Shown piece by piece: positions 14,801 to 26,031 of a DNA stretch of 59,191 nucleotides. The notes under the pieces were generated by a model that saw only the letters and a list, made by a program, of their open reading frames with translations, ran no database searches and was not told the DNA's origin. Within the stretch, counting starts at the first letter, position 1; each line of letters begins with the position of its first letter. The DNA is from Oceanithermus desulfurans (GTDB lineage Bacteria; Deinococcota; Deinococci; Deinococcales; Marinithermaceae). The translations under genes and the position numbers were made by a program. Where the stretch lies: assembly GCF_014201675.1 (NCBI RefSeq), contig NZ_JACHEZ010000011.1:1-59191 (forward strand), written 5' to 3'.

Positions 14801-15712
14801 ATGCGCGTTATCGTCGTAGGCACCCGCGGGAGCCTTCTTGCCCTTACCCAAACCCGCTGGGCGGTCGAGCGGCTGAAGGAGAACTGGCCCGAGACCGAGT
14901 TCAAGATCAAAACGATCCAGACCAAGGGCGACCGCGGCGCCGATCCGCGGGAGCAGAACGTCTTCGTGGGGGAGCTGGAAGAGGCCCTGCGGCGCGGTGA
15001 GATCGACATCGCCGTGCACTCGCTCAAGGACCTGCCCACCACCCAGCCCGAGGGCCTGGTGATCGCCGGGGTGCCCCGGCGGGTGGACCCGCGCGACGTC
15101 TTCATCGGGCGCAACAGCGTGGCCCGTATGGCCGACCTGCCCAAAGGGGCGCGCATCGGCACCAGCTCGGTGCGGCGGCGGGCGCAGCTCTTGGCCTGGC
15201 GCGACGACCTGGAGGTCGTACCGCTTCGCGGCAATATCGACACCCGGCTCAAGAAGCTGGTGAGCGAGGGTCTGGACGGCATCATCCTGGCCGCGGCAGG
15301 GTTGCTGCGCCTCGAGATGCGCAACCGCATCGGCGAGTTCGTGGACCCCGAGATTCTGCTGCCCGCGCCGGGTCAGGGTGCGCTGGCGCTGGAGGTGCGC
15401 GAGGGCGACGACATGGCCGACGAGCTGGCCTACAGCCTCAACCACGCTCCCACGCGCGCCCGGGTGCTGGCCGAGCGCGGCTTCCTGCACGGTCTGGGAG
15501 CGGGCTGCCTGGCTCCGGTGGGGGCGCTGGCGCAGATCGAGGACGACGTGTTGGTGCTCGACGCCGGGGTGCTTTCGCTGGACGGCAAGACGCTGATCCG
15601 CGGGGAGATCGAAGGCGACCCCGAGGAGGCCTGGGAGCTGGGCCTCGAGCTGGCCCGCGACGTGCTCGCGGCCGGGGGCCGCGAGGTGCTGGCCGAGGCT
15701 GCAGGCAACTAG
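14801..15712 (+). CDS. hemC: Porphobilinogen deaminase (hydroxymethylbilane synthase)
   Basis: 303 residues, cytoplasmic; joins four porphobilinogen units into hydroxymethylbilane in heme and siroheme synthesis. The N-terminus [17 protein letters not shown] is the HemC signature; [23 protein letters not shown] and [18 protein letters not shown] contain the conserved substrate-binding Lys/Asp and Ser-Leu-Lys-Asp. [11 protein letters not shown] and [10 protein letters not shown] carry the arginines that bind acetate and propionate groups. The cysteine in [12 protein letters not shown] anchors the dipyrromethane cofactor. ATG 14801 is preferred to GTG 14795 because of the -10 position. Length is normal. 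The next gene is a Fur-family regulator. Confidence 0.95.
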   Translation: MRVIVVGTRGSLLALTQTRWAVERLKENWPETEFKIKTIQTKGDRGADPREQNVFVGELEEALRRGEIDIAVHSLKDLPTTQPEGLVIAGVPRRVDPRDVFIGRNSVARMADLPKGARIGTSSVRRRAQLLAWRDDLEVVPLRGNIDTRLKKLVSEGLDGIILAAAGLLRLEMRNRIGEFVDPEILLPAPGQGALALEVREGDDMADELAYSLNHAPTRARVLAERGFLHGLGAGCLAPVGALAQIEDDVLVLDAGVLSLDGKTLIRGEIEGDPEEAWELGLELARDVLAAGGREVLAEAAGN

Positions 15713-15750
15713 TTCTCATACGCATTACTGAAAACCATCAGAATTTCCCG

Positions 15751-15756
15751 TATACT
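15751..15756 (+). promoter_or_regulatory. -10 box of the first Fur-family gene
   Basis: TATACT ends nine nt before ATG 15766. No clear -35; TTACTG at 15725 is 20 nt away. No palindrome like the one in front of the second Fur-family gene. Confidence 0.4.
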
Positions 15757-15765
15757 GGGGGCACT

Positions 15766-16157
15766 ATGGCGATGAAGCGCCTGACGCGCCAACGCAAAGC
15801 CGTGCTCGACGTGGTGCAGAAGGCCCGCAACCACCCGGACGCCGCCTGGATCTACCAGGAGGTGCGCAAGATCGTGCCCAGCATCAGCCTGGGGACCGTC
15901 TACCGCACCCTCGAGGCCCTGGTTTCGGAAGGGCAGATCGCGGTACTGGCGCGCGCCGGCGAGGCGACCCGCTACGACGCCAACCCGGTGCCGCACCACC
16001 ACCTGATCTGCGAGCGCTGCGGTGAAATCGTCGACCTCGAGGTCGAACTCCCCGAGCTGCTCGCCCCCGCGCGTGCCGCGTACCCGGAGCTCACGATTCA
16101 CGAGGCCAAGGTGGAGTTCCGCGGGCTCTGTCCCGCCTGCCGCCAGACCCTGCGGTC

Positions 16158-16161
<4 letters not shown>
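15766..16161 (+). CDS. Fur-family transcriptional repressor (Fur/PerR-like)
   Basis: 131 residues. The winged-helix half contains LTRQRKAVLDVVQ and SISLGTVYRTLEALVSEG, the recognition helix typical of Fur/PerR. The metal half has PHHHLICERCGEIVDLE, with the conserved His cluster and first CxxC, and a second CxxC in LCPAC, so the structural zinc site is complete. ATR-YDANPVPHHH resembles PerR more than Zur, but the five PerR ligands cannot be told apart by eye. Placement after hemC fits iron or peroxide control of heme synthesis; this is inference. Its stop overlaps the TTG start of folC (TTGA). Confidence 0.85.
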
Positions 16162-17362
<1,201 letters not shown>

Positions 17363-17369
<7 letters not shown>

Positions 17370-17860
17370 GCGGGTTCCCAGGGCCGCACCCCGGAGCGGT
17401 CCAGCTTCGCGAGCAACTCGGCGGCCGTCGCCCCCCGGAGCGGGTGGCGCCAGTCCGGGGCCACCTCCGCAAGCGGCACCAGCACGAAGGCGCGTTCGTG
17501 CAGGCGCGGATGCGGCAGCGAAAGCCCCGGGCGTTCGAGCACCCGTCCCCCGAAGTCGAGCAGGTCCAGGTCGAGGGTGCGGGGGCCCCAGCACTCCCGG
17601 CGCACCCGTCCGTGGGCGCGCTCGATCTCCAGCAGCGCGGCGAGCAGCGCTTCCGGTTCCAGCGCCGAGCGGCCCACCAGCACCGCGTTGAGGTAAGGCG
17701 GCTGGTCTGCCGGGCCCACCGGTTCCGTTTCGTAGATAGGGGAGAGGGCGCTAAGTTCGAAGCCTTGGAGGCGCGAGAGCGCGGCGACCGCGCCGAGCAG
17801 GTGCCCGGCGCGGTCGCCCAGGTTGGAACCCAGCGCCACGAGGGCGCGCGCAGCCGTCAC
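17363..17860 (-). CDS. folK: 6-hydroxymethyl-7,8-dihydropterin pyrophosphokinase
   Basis: 165 residues, GTG start at 17860. HPPK transfers pyrophosphate from ATP to hydroxymethyldihydropterin before FolP acts. The motifs ALGSNLGDR (N-terminus), YETEPVGPADQPPYLNAVL and HGRVRRECWGPRTLDLDLL, the last being the HPPK signature with the metal-binding aspartates, are all present. It lies 14 bp after the P-type ATPase gene on the same strand rather than next to folB, so the ATPase gene interrupts the usual folP-folB-folK order. Confidence 0.95.
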
Positions 17861-17874
17861 GCTCCCAGCCTAAC

Positions 17875-20517
17875 CTAGCTGGGTTCGACGATGCCGCGGC
17901 GTTCGAGGTAGCGGTAGACCGAGACCTTCACCACGTCGTTGAAGACGAACCAGGCCAGCGAGTAAGCCCAGATGCCCAGCCCCCAACCCCAGCCGGCCGG
18001 GGTCATCACGTTTCCAAAGAACCAGCCGTAGACGCCGATAAAAGTACCCAGGACGCGCGTGGAAAAGGTCGCCCCGAAGAGGATGGCCGAGGGGTAGGGC
18101 CGGCTCCAGAACCAGCGGTCGTAGGTACGGGTGTTGTAGATCGTGCCGTGGCCGGCCACCACCAGCTTGAGGAAGAAGATCGTCTGGATCAGGTCGTGCG
18201 GCAGCTGCCAGACCTCCACGGTGAGGTAGAAGAGCAGGAACGAGGAGAGCAGGCCCGCTACGCCTAACCAGCCGGAGACCGTGAGCACCTCGTGCATGTT
18301 CCAGCGCACCGGGTTCCGGGCCACCTTGGCGTTGTCGTAAGCGATGGTCAGGATGGGCAGGTCGTTGAGCAGCGCCAGAATAATGATCATCAGTGCGGTG
18401 ACCGGGTAGAAGTTGAAGAAGGTGATCGTGGCCCACATCAGCAGCACCACCCGGACGGTCTCGGCGATGCGGTAGATGGCGTAACTCTTCATGCGCTCGA
18501 AGATCACGCGCGCCAGCTCGACCGCCCTGACGATGACGCCGAGCCCCGGGGCCAGCAGCACCAGGTCGGCCGCGGCGCGGGCGGCGTCGGTGGCGCCCTC
18601 CACGGCGATGCCGCAGTCGGCCTTCTTGAGCGCGGGGGCGTCGTTGACGCCGTCGCCGGTCATGGCCACGTAGTGTCCCGCCTTTTGCAACTTGTCGACG
18701 ATGAAGTACTTGTCCTCGGGATAGACCTGGGCGAAACCATCGGATTCCTCGACCAGCTGGATGATCTCCGACTCGTGGCGGTGCACCGTGCCCAGGCGTT
18801 CCTTCTCGAAAATCTCGCTCAGGTCCTCGACCACGTGACGTACGAAGCGCTGCACTTCGGTTTCGCTGGCGTCGGGTTTAAAGGCGGCGTAGAGCTCCCG
18901 CGTGAGCACCTCGGCGAGGACCTGCCACTCCTTCATTCCCGCTTCGCGCAGATCGCGCACGTCCAGGATCCGCTCGCCGATGCCCAGCACCCGGGCGATG
19001 TAGCGGGCGATGGCGACGTGGTCGCCGGTGATCATCTTGACGTCGAGGCCCAGCTTGCGCGCCTCGGCCACGACCTCGGCGGAGTCGGGGCGCGGGGGGT
19101 CGTAGAGGGGGATGAGGCCCACGAAGCGGGTCTTGCCGTCCGCCTCGCGCACGGCCACGCCCAGCACCCGGAAGCCGTTCTCGGCGAGCCGCTCCAGCTC
19201 CTGGTTGACCGCTTCGGCGTCGTCGAGGCTTTCCTCACAGAGCTGGAGGATGACCTGGGGGGCCCCCTTGCTGACCCACAGCTCCTTTCCGTCGCAGCGC
19301 ACCGTGGCTTCGGTGCGCTTGCGCACCGGGTCGAAGGGGACGAAGTCGGTGACTTGGCAGGCGCCCAGGCGGCGGTCGAGGCTGAGCTTCTTGGCCTCGT
19401 TGAAGATGGGTTCCTCGATGGGGTCGTGGTTTTCCTCACGGGAGGCCAGCAGTGCGTAGAAGATCACGTCGGCCGCCTGGAAGGGGGGGTGGGGGCGGAT
19501 GCGCTCGATCGTCATGCGGTTCTGGGTGAGCGTTCCGGTCTTGTCGGCGGCGAGGACGTCCACTCCGGCCAGCTCCTCGATGGCGGCGAGCTTGCGCACG
19601 ATCGTCTGCCGCTTCGCCAGCTCGAGGGCGCCGACGGCCATAGTGACGGTCAGCACCGCGGGCAGCGCCACCGGGATCGAGGCCACGGTGAGGACCAGGG
19701 CGAAGCGCAGCAGCTCGAGCAGGTTCTCCTGGCGGAACAGCCCCACGATCAGGATGATCACCACCAGCGCGACCGTCATCACGATCAGCGCGTCACCGAT
19801 CTGGATGACCGCGCGCTGGAAGTGGCTGCGCTCTTCGCGCTCCGCCCTGGCGACGAGCGCCACGGTGCGCCCGAAGTAGGTGTGGGGGCCGGTGGCCACG
19901 ACGACGGCCCGCGCCTCCCCCTGCTTGACGACGCTGCCGGAGTAGAGCGGGTCGCCGGCCTTCTTGTTGACCGGCAGCGACTCGCCGGTGAGCGCCGACT
20001 GGTCCACCTGCAGGTAGGTCTCGTCGACGAGCACGGCGTCGGCGGGGATCAGGTCGCCCATCCGCAGCCGCAGCACGTCGCCGGGGACGAGGTCGCGCAC
20101 GTCGACTTCCTGCCAGCGGCCGTCGCGCAGCACCCGCGCCTTGCGCGCCAGGCGCTGTTGCAGGACCTTGAGGGCGGAGATCGCCTTCGACTCCTGCCAG
20201 AAGTCCACTCCGGCGTTGACGAAGAGGAGGACGAGGATGATCGTGAAGTCCTCCCACTTGCCCACCAGCGCCGAAAGCAGCGCGGCCACCTCGATCATCC
20301 AGGGGATGGGCCCCCAGAACCGCTTGAGCAGCCGCATCCAGACGCTTTCTTCCCGCTCCGGGACCTCGTTGGGGCCGTACCGCTCGAGCCGCGCCTGCGC
20401 CTCGCCTGCCGTCAGCCCGTTTTCCAGCGAGGTGGCCAGTCGCTTGGCCAGCTCCTCGGGGTCGAGACCCTTCAGCTCGTCTACGCGAAAAGGAGCGGCG
20501 TTCTTGGTGTCCGACAT
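17875..20517 (-). CDS. P-type ATPase, plasma-membrane proton pump type (P3A)
   Basis: 880 residues. ATG 20517 has GGAGGT seven nt upstream; a GTG nine nt further up is too close to it. Domains: cation-ATPase N-terminal region (about 20-85), actuator loop with SALTGESLPV, TM4 with SIPVALPAVLTVTMAVG, phosphorylation motif DKTGTLTQNRM (Asp325), hinge MTGDGVNDAPALKKADCGIAVEG (TGDGVND from 620) and TM6 with ALLNDLPILTI. ADCGIAV(E/S)xATDAARAAAD and the TM6 Asp (719), which is the proton-binding residue in plant and fungal pumps, point to the P3A H+-ATPase class rather than Ca or heavy-metal pumps. It probably exports protons; Na+ is possible. The gene sits between folB and folK and has its own -10 box. 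Confidence 0.9.
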   Translation of the reverse strand: MSDTKNAAPFRVDELKGLDPEELAKRLATSLENGLTAGEAQARLERYGPNEVPEREESVWMRLLKRFWGPIPWMIEVAALLSALVGKWEDFTIILVLLFVNAGVDFWQESKAISALKVLQQRLARKARVLRDGRWQEVDVRDLVPGDVLRLRMGDLIPADAVLVDETYLQVDQSALTGESLPVNKKAGDPLYSGSVVKQGEARAVVVATGPHTYFGRTVALVARAEREERSHFQRAVIQIGDALIVMTVALVVIILIVGLFRQENLLELLRFALVLTVASIPVALPAVLTVTMAVGALELAKRQTIVRKLAAIEELAGVDVLAADKTGTLTQNRMTIERIRPHPPFQAADVIFYALLASREENHDPIEEPIFNEAKKLSLDRRLGACQVTDFVPFDPVRKRTEATVRCDGKELWVSKGAPQVILQLCEESLDDAEAVNQELERLAENGFRVLGVAVREADGKTRFVGLIPLYDPPRPDSAEVVAEARKLGLDVKMITGDHVAIARYIARVLGIGERILDVRDLREAGMKEWQVLAEVLTRELYAAFKPDASETEVQRFVRHVVEDLSEIFEKERLGTVHRHESEIIQLVEESDGFAQVYPEDKYFIVDKLQKAGHYVAMTGDGVNDAPALKKADCGIAVEGATDAARAAADLVLLAPGLGVIVRAVELARVIFERMKSYAIYRIAETVRVVLLMWATITFFNFYPVTALMIIILALLNDLPILTIAYDNAKVARNPVRWNMHEVLTVSGWLGVAGLLSSFLLFYLTVEVWQLPHDLIQTIFFLKLVVAGHGTIYNTRTYDRWFWSRPYPSAILFGATFSTRVLGTFIGVYGWFFGNVMTPAGWGWGLGIWAYSLAWFVFNDVVKVSVYRYLERRGIVEPS

Positions 20518-20558
20518 AAACGACACCTCCGACCCTTAGGGTACTGCGCTCAAGTTTT

Positions 20559-20564
20559 ATTATA
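20559..20564 (-). promoter_or_regulatory. -10 box of the P-type ATPase gene
   Basis: TATAAT on the minus strand directly after the folB stop and 41 nt before the ATPase ATG. No good -35. It suggests that the ATPase (and folK after it) can be transcribed apart from folP-folB. Confidence 0.4.
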
Positions 20565-20569
20565 TAGGG

Positions 20570-20935
20570 TCATTCGCCCGCAGGACGTTTCTTCGCTACC
20601 TCGGCGTAGACGTCGCGGAAGACCCCGGGCAGCGGCGCGTGCGGCTTGTGCACCCGCACGACCAGCGCCTCCACCTTGGGGAAGGCGCGCAGCAGACGTT
20701 CGGCCAGCGCGTCGGCAAGGGCCTCGATCAGGTAGAAGCGCTCGCCCGTGACCACCTCGGCCACCAGCCGGTGGACTTCGGCGTAGTCCACGGTGGCCGC
20801 CAGCCGGTCGCCCTTGCCTTCGTAGGCGATCTCCAGCTCGACGTCGACGATGAAGCGGGCGCCCAGCGCCCCCTCTTCGGGCTTGACGCCGTGCCTTCCG
20901 TAGAACTCGAGCCCGCTGAGCGCGATCTTGCCCAT
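20570..20935 (-). CDS. folB: Dihydroneopterin aldolase
   Basis: 121 residues, normal length. FolB cleaves dihydroneopterin to hydroxymethyldihydropterin and glycolaldehyde. The N-terminus GKIALSGLEFYGRHGVKPEEG is typical, with the Tyr and His-Gly of the substrate pocket; VDYAEVHRLVAEVVTGERFYLIEALADALAERL carries the catalytic region with the conserved Glu (LIEALA), and VRVHKPHAPLPG the conserved Lys-Pro. Its ATG follows the folP stop with no gap (TAG then ATG), so both are co-translated. Confidence 0.95.
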   Translation of the reverse strand: MGKIALSGLEFYGRHGVKPEEGALGARFIVDVELEIAYEGKGDRLAATVDYAEVHRLVAEVVTGERFYLIEALADALAERLLRAFPKVEALVVRVHKPHAPLPGVFRDVYAEVAKKRPAGE

Positions 20936-21757
20936 CTACCCCTCCACTGCGTTCCAGACCGCCAGCGCCTCGGCGTGCGCGGCCACGTCGTGCACCCGCA
21001 GGATCCGGGCCCCCCGCCGCGCCGCGGCCAGGTGCGCGGCCACACTGCCGCAGAGCCGGCGCTCGGGCGCGGTCACCCCGGTCAGCTCGCCGATCGTGCG
21101 TTTGCGGCTCAGGCCCGCGAGCAGCGGGTGGCCGAGGGCGGCGATCTCGTCCAGCCGCCGCAGCAGCTCGAGGTTGTGCTCGAGCCGCTTCCCGAAGCCG
21201 AAGCCGGGGTCGAGCACCACCGCGGGCACCCCGGCGGCCAGCGCGCCTTCGGCCTGGTGCCGCAGGAAGCCCGCGACCTCGCGCACCACGTCGGCGTAGC
21301 GGGCGTGCTGCATCATCGTCTGCGGGTCGTTGACGGGGCTGTGCATGATCACCACCGGCACGCCGTACTCGGCGGCGAGCCGCACCATGCGGCCGTCGCG
21401 CAAGCCCCCTACGTCGTTGAGCAGGTGGGCCCCCAGCCGCAGCGCCTCCCGGGCGACCTCCGGTTTGCGGGTGTCGATGCTGACGGGCAGGGCCAGCTCC
21501 AGGACGGCCTCGAGCACCGGCAGCACCCGCCGCTTCTCCTCGCTGGCGCTCACCGGCGCGGCGCCAGGGCGGGTGGACTCGCCGCCGAGGTCGATTAGGT
21601 CGGCCCCTTCGTCCTTGAGGGCGCGGGCCCGGGCGCGCGCGGCCTCCACGTCCAGGTAGCGCCCGCCGTCGGAGAAGGAGTCCGGGGTAACGTTGAGGAT
21701 CCCCATCAGCCGGGGGCGGCTCAGGTCGAGGGTGCGGCCGCGGAGTTCCAGTTTCAC
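20936..21757 (-). CDS. folP: Dihydropteroate synthase
   Basis: 273 residues starting at GTG 21757. FolP condenses hydroxymethyldihydropterin diphosphate with p-aminobenzoate, the sulfonamide target. Motifs: MGILNVTPDSFSDGG, IDLGGESTRPGA, ISIDTRKPEVA-like segment, LDPGFGFGKRLEHN and AGLSRKRTIGEL. Frames open upstream to 21934 are shadows of the divergent UspA promoter region; the GTG sits seven nt from a perfect TATAAT, so the transcript is leaderless. First gene of folP-folB. Confidence 0.95.
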   Translation of the reverse strand: MKLELRGRTLDLSRPRLMGILNVTPDSFSDGGRYLDVEAARARARALKDEGADLIDLGGESTRPGAAPVSASEEKRRVLPVLEAVLELALPVSIDTRKPEVAREALRLGAHLLNDVGGLRDGRMVRLAAEYGVPVVIMHSPVNDPQTMMQHARYADVVREVAGFLRHQAEGALAAGVPAVVLDPGFGFGKRLEHNLELLRRLDEIAALGHPLLAGLSRKRTIGELTGVTAPERRLCGSVAAHLAAARRGARILRVHDVAAHAEALAVWNAVEG

Positions 21758-21763
21758 CCCGGC

Positions 21764-21769
21764 ATTATA
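21764..21769 (-). promoter_or_regulatory. -10 box for leaderless folP transcript
   Basis: TATAAT on the minus strand with six nt between it and GTG 21757, so the expected +1 is the start codon itself. This also decides the start of folP. Confidence 0.55.
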
Positions 21770-21830
21770 CGCGGGGCACCGGTCCCCCGCCGCCTGCGCT
21801 ACGCTGGAAACAGGAGGAAAGGAGGGCCTG

Positions 21831-22700
21831 ATGAGCGGAGTTCTCGCAGCCGTTGACCTGGGCTCGGGTTCGGAAGCGGTGCTCGCAAGCGCCGAGGTGG
21901 TGGCGCGGGCGCTGGAGCTTCCGCTCGTGGCCATGCACGTGGTTGCCGATGGCTACCTGCGCTCGGCGCCGCGGCGCTTCGCCGATGTGTGGGAGCCGGA
22001 TCTGGAACCGCTCTTCGAACGGGCCAGCGCGGCCCTGGGCCGGCTGGCGCACAAGAAGCTCGAGCGCCTCGCCCCCGAGGGGGCCGAGCTGAAGCTGCCG
22101 CACGGCAACCCCACCCAGGAGGTGGCCGCGGAGGCGCGGCACCACGCGCTGGCGGTGCTGGCCTCCGAGGGAAGCACGCCGCTCGAGCGGGTGGCCCGCG
22201 GCGGCGTCTCCCGCTACCTGATGCACCGGGGCGAGGTGCCCGTGCTCTCGGTGCGGCCCGATCGCCCTCTCGAGCGCCTGGGGCGGCTGGGCGTCGCCGT
22301 CGACGACTCCAGCGCCTCGCTGGCGGCGCTCCGCGTCGCGTCGCGGCTCGCCGAGGCGGCGGGGGGCGAGCTCGTCGCTTTTCACCTCGTCAGCGTAGGT
22401 CCCCAGAGCTGCTGCGTGCCCCAGTACCTGCCGCCCGAGGCGCTGGAGGCCGCCGACCTGGACCGCCGCGCCGAGGCGGCGCTGCGCGAGGCGCTGGACT
22501 ACCAGGGGCCGCTCGTCGTCGCCCGCGGCGAGGAGATCGAAGGGCTGCTCGAGCTCTCGCACGAGCACGGCGTGGACCTGCTGGCGCTCGGCTCCAAGGC
22601 CAAGAGCAGCCACTGGACACGGCTGGGCCGCAGCGTCGTCGGTCTGCTCTACAAGGCCGACCTGCCGCTTCTTGTCGTACCCGAGGCGGCGCACCTCTAG
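21831..22700 (+). CDS. Universal stress protein, two UspA domains
   Basis: 289 residues made of two Usp domains, about 1-135 and 145-285. Strong AGGAGG sites precede ATG 21831; the open frame upstream crosses the folP promoter and is not coding. Domain 1 begins GVLAAVDLGSGSEAVLASAEVVARALE; domain 2 begins RLGVAVDDSSASLAALRVASRLAEAAGG and ends LLALGSKAKSSHWTRLGRSVVGLLYKADLPLLVV, which resembles the G-x2-G-x9-G(S/T) nucleotide loop of ATP-binding Usps but is imperfect. Cytoplasmic stress role by family; no specific partner is evident. It is followed by an MFS gene with its own promoter. Confidence 0.85.
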   Translation: MSGVLAAVDLGSGSEAVLASAEVVARALELPLVAMHVVADGYLRSAPRRFADVWEPDLEPLFERASAALGRLAHKKLERLAPEGAELKLPHGNPTQEVAAEARHHALAVLASEGSTPLERVARGGVSRYLMHRGEVPVLSVRPDRPLERLGRLGVAVDDSSASLAALRVASRLAEAAGGELVAFHLVSVGPQSCCVPQYLPPEALEAADLDRRAEAALREALDYQGPLVVARGEEIEGLLELSHEHGVDLLALGSKAKSSHWTRLGRSVVGLLYKADLPLLVVPEAAHL

Positions 22701-22717
22701 CGCCCTGACGCAGACGT

Positions 22718-22723
22718 TATACT
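22718..22723 (+). promoter_or_regulatory. -10 box for leaderless MFS transcript
   Basis: TATACT ends seven nt before GTG 22731, so transcription should start at the start codon. Confidence 0.45.
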
Positions 22724-22730
22724 GGGTCCA

Positions 22731-23960
22731 GTGAGGCCCCATACGACCCCGTGGTACCTGAGCCTTTCGGCTTACTGGTTCGCCACCAGCTTCAAGTGGT
22801 TCTTGGTGCTGCTGGTGCTGCTACCGGCACGGGTGGCCGAGCTGGTGGACCCGGCCGAGAAGGCCACGCGGCTGGGCTGGCTGTTCGCCGTGGGCGCGGT
22901 CATGGCCTTCGTGGGCCCTCCTGTCTTCGGCTTCCTTTCCGATCGCTTTCCCTCCCGTTGGGGCCGCCGCATGCCCTACCTGGGCGCGGGGGCGCTGCTC
23001 ACCGCGGTGGCGCTGGTATGGATGGCCTACGCCCCCAGCTACTGGAGCCTCTTCGCCGCCTACATCGTCTTGCAGCTGGCCGACGACCTGGCCACAGGGC
23101 CGTACTCGGCGCTGATCCCCGACCTGGTGCCCCACCAGCACCGCGGCACCGCGTCGGGGTGGATGGGGGCGCTGCAGGTGTCGGCGCAGATCGCCGCCGG
23201 GGTGGTGGGTTTTACGATCGCGCACCTGCCCCTGCTCTTCTGGATCACCGCCGGGCTCAACCTCGTCGCCGCGGGCTGGACGCTGCTGGTGATTCGCGAG
23301 GCACGGGGCGTTCCCGGCCGCCGCGAAGGCTTCGTGGAGAGCATGCTGGCCCCCTGGAAGAACCCCGACTTCCGCTGGGTCTGGGGCACGCGCTTCTTGG
23401 TGATGTTCGGCCAGTACGTGGTGCAGACCTACCTGCAGTACTACCTGGCCGACGTGGTGCGCATCTTCACGCTATGGGGCCAGCGCGTCGCGGCCCAGGC
23501 CTTCCAGGCGGTGGCGCTTTTGGGGCTGGTCATCTCCGCGGGCGCGGCGGTCAGCTCGGTGCCTGCGGGGCGTTGGTCCGATCGGGTGGGCCGTAAGCGT
23601 CCCATCTACCTCGCCGGTGGGGTGATGGCTTTCGTGATCCTCCCGCTGTTGATGGTTCCGCGCTACGACGTGCTCGTCTTCGTCGCCCTGCTCTTCGGCC
23701 TCGGTTACGGCGCCTACACCGCCGTGGACTGGGCTCTGGCCACTGACGTGCTGGGGGCGCCCGAGGCGCACGCGACCGACATGGGGATCTGGCAGACCTC
23801 GATCGTCCTTCCCCAGATCCTGGCCGGCTCCCTGGGGGGCATGGTGGACCTGCTCAACCGTTCGCAGCCGGGTTCCGGGTACACCGCGCTCTTCCTGCTG
23901 GCCGCGGCCGGTTTCGTGCTGGGCACCGTGCTGGTCCGTCAGGTGCGCAGCGTCCGATAG
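22731..23960 (+). CDS. Major facilitator superfamily transporter
   Basis: 409 residues, about 12 membrane helices. Start is GTG 22731, set by the -10 box. The loop 2-3 motif GFLSDRFPSRWGRRMPYLGAG is the MFS A-motif, and it recurs in the second half as AGRWSDRVGRKRPIYLAGG. The first half also shows FAAYIVLQLADDLATGPYSALIPDLVP, like sugar-cation symporter relatives (GPH or SLC45-type), but the substrate cannot be told. It is probably monocistronic: a leaderless promoter lies in front, and TRAP genes with their own ribosome site start 60 bp later. Confidence 0.85.
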   Translation: MRPHTTPWYLSLSAYWFATSFKWFLVLLVLLPARVAELVDPAEKATRLGWLFAVGAVMAFVGPPVFGFLSDRFPSRWGRRMPYLGAGALLTAVALVWMAYAPSYWSLFAAYIVLQLADDLATGPYSALIPDLVPHQHRGTASGWMGALQVSAQIAAGVVGFTIAHLPLLFWITAGLNLVAAGWTLLVIREARGVPGRREGFVESMLAPWKNPDFRWVWGTRFLVMFGQYVVQTYLQYYLADVVRIFTLWGQRVAAQAFQAVALLGLVISAGAAVSSVPAGRWSDRVGRKRPIYLAGGVMAFVILPLLMVPRYDVLVFVALLFGLGYGAYTAVDWALATDVLGAPEAHATDMGIWQTSIVLPQILAGSLGGMVDLLNRSQPGSGYTALFLLAAAGFVLGTVLVRQVRSVR

Positions 23961-24020
23961 GTTGAATATCCATGCACAAGGCGGGTAGCATTAGGGGGCT
24001 GGCGAGGAAGGAGGCCCCGA

Positions 24021-24577
24021 GTGGATTTCCTATTAAGCTTTTCCCGCCTTATCGACGCCTTCAACGAGGCCGTGGGCCGCTTGGTGTCCTGGCTGACGCT
24101 CCTGATGGTCGTCATCGGCGTGTACAACGCGGTTACGCGAAAGCTTTCGCAGACCATCGGCGTGGACCTGAGCTCGAACACCTACATCGAGCTGCAGTGG
24201 TACATGTTCGCGCTCGTCTTCCTGTGGGGCGCGGCCTACACCCTCAAGCACAACGCGCACGTGCGCGTGGACGTCATCTACTCCCGCCTGTCGGAGCGCG
24301 GCAAGGCCTGGGTCGACGTCTTCGGCACCGTGCTCTTCCTGCTGCCCTTCACCGCCGTGGTGCTCTGGACCGCCTGGCCGATCGTCTTCGAGTCGTGGAA
24401 GATCCACGAGATGTCGCCCGACCCCGGCGGGCTGCCGCGCTACCCCATCAAGGCGGCGCTGATCGTCGCCTTCGCGCTGCTCTTCCTGCAGGGCCTTAGC
24501 GAGCTGATCAAGCGCATCGCCCTGCTGACCGGCCATCAGGTTGCGCTCGCCTCCGGAAGCGAAGAGGAGCCCTCGCT

Positions 24578-24581
<4 letters not shown>
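24021..24581 (+). CDS. TRAP transporter small permease (DctQ type)
   Basis: 186 residues with four predicted membrane helices (about 25-45, 60-80, 100-120, 145-165). DctQ proteins partner with the large DctM permease for sodium-driven uptake of carboxylates. Start GTG 24021 with AAGGAGG upstream. Motifs ELQWYMFALVFLWGAAYTLKHNAHVRVDVIY are typical: the Trp and the HVRVDV segment are conserved in DctQ of the TakQ-like type. The gene overlaps dctM by four bases (ATGA). The binding-protein gene is not upstream but convergent downstream at 26032-27111. Confidence 0.9.
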
Positions 24582-25954
<1,373 letters not shown>

Positions 25955-25986
25955 GAGCGGTCAACCGGGCCCGCAACGGCGCGAAG

Positions 25987-26014
25987 CGAACCCCCGGCCG
26001 CGGCCGGGGGTTCG
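25987..26014. terminator. Bidirectional terminator between dctM and dctP
   Basis: Perfect 28-bp palindrome with arms CGAACCCCCGGCCG and its complement, lying between two convergent genes (33 nt after dctM and 18 nt after the dctP stop). No long T-run on either side. Confidence 0.65.
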
Positions 26015-26031
26015 TCGTGGGGCGTAGGCGA

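Noticed and set aside
18292-20751. 819-codon plus-strand ORF antisense to the P-type ATPase
   Set aside because: Asp/Glu/Gly/Val-rich shadow of the ATPase codons; it also runs across the ATPase promoter into folB.
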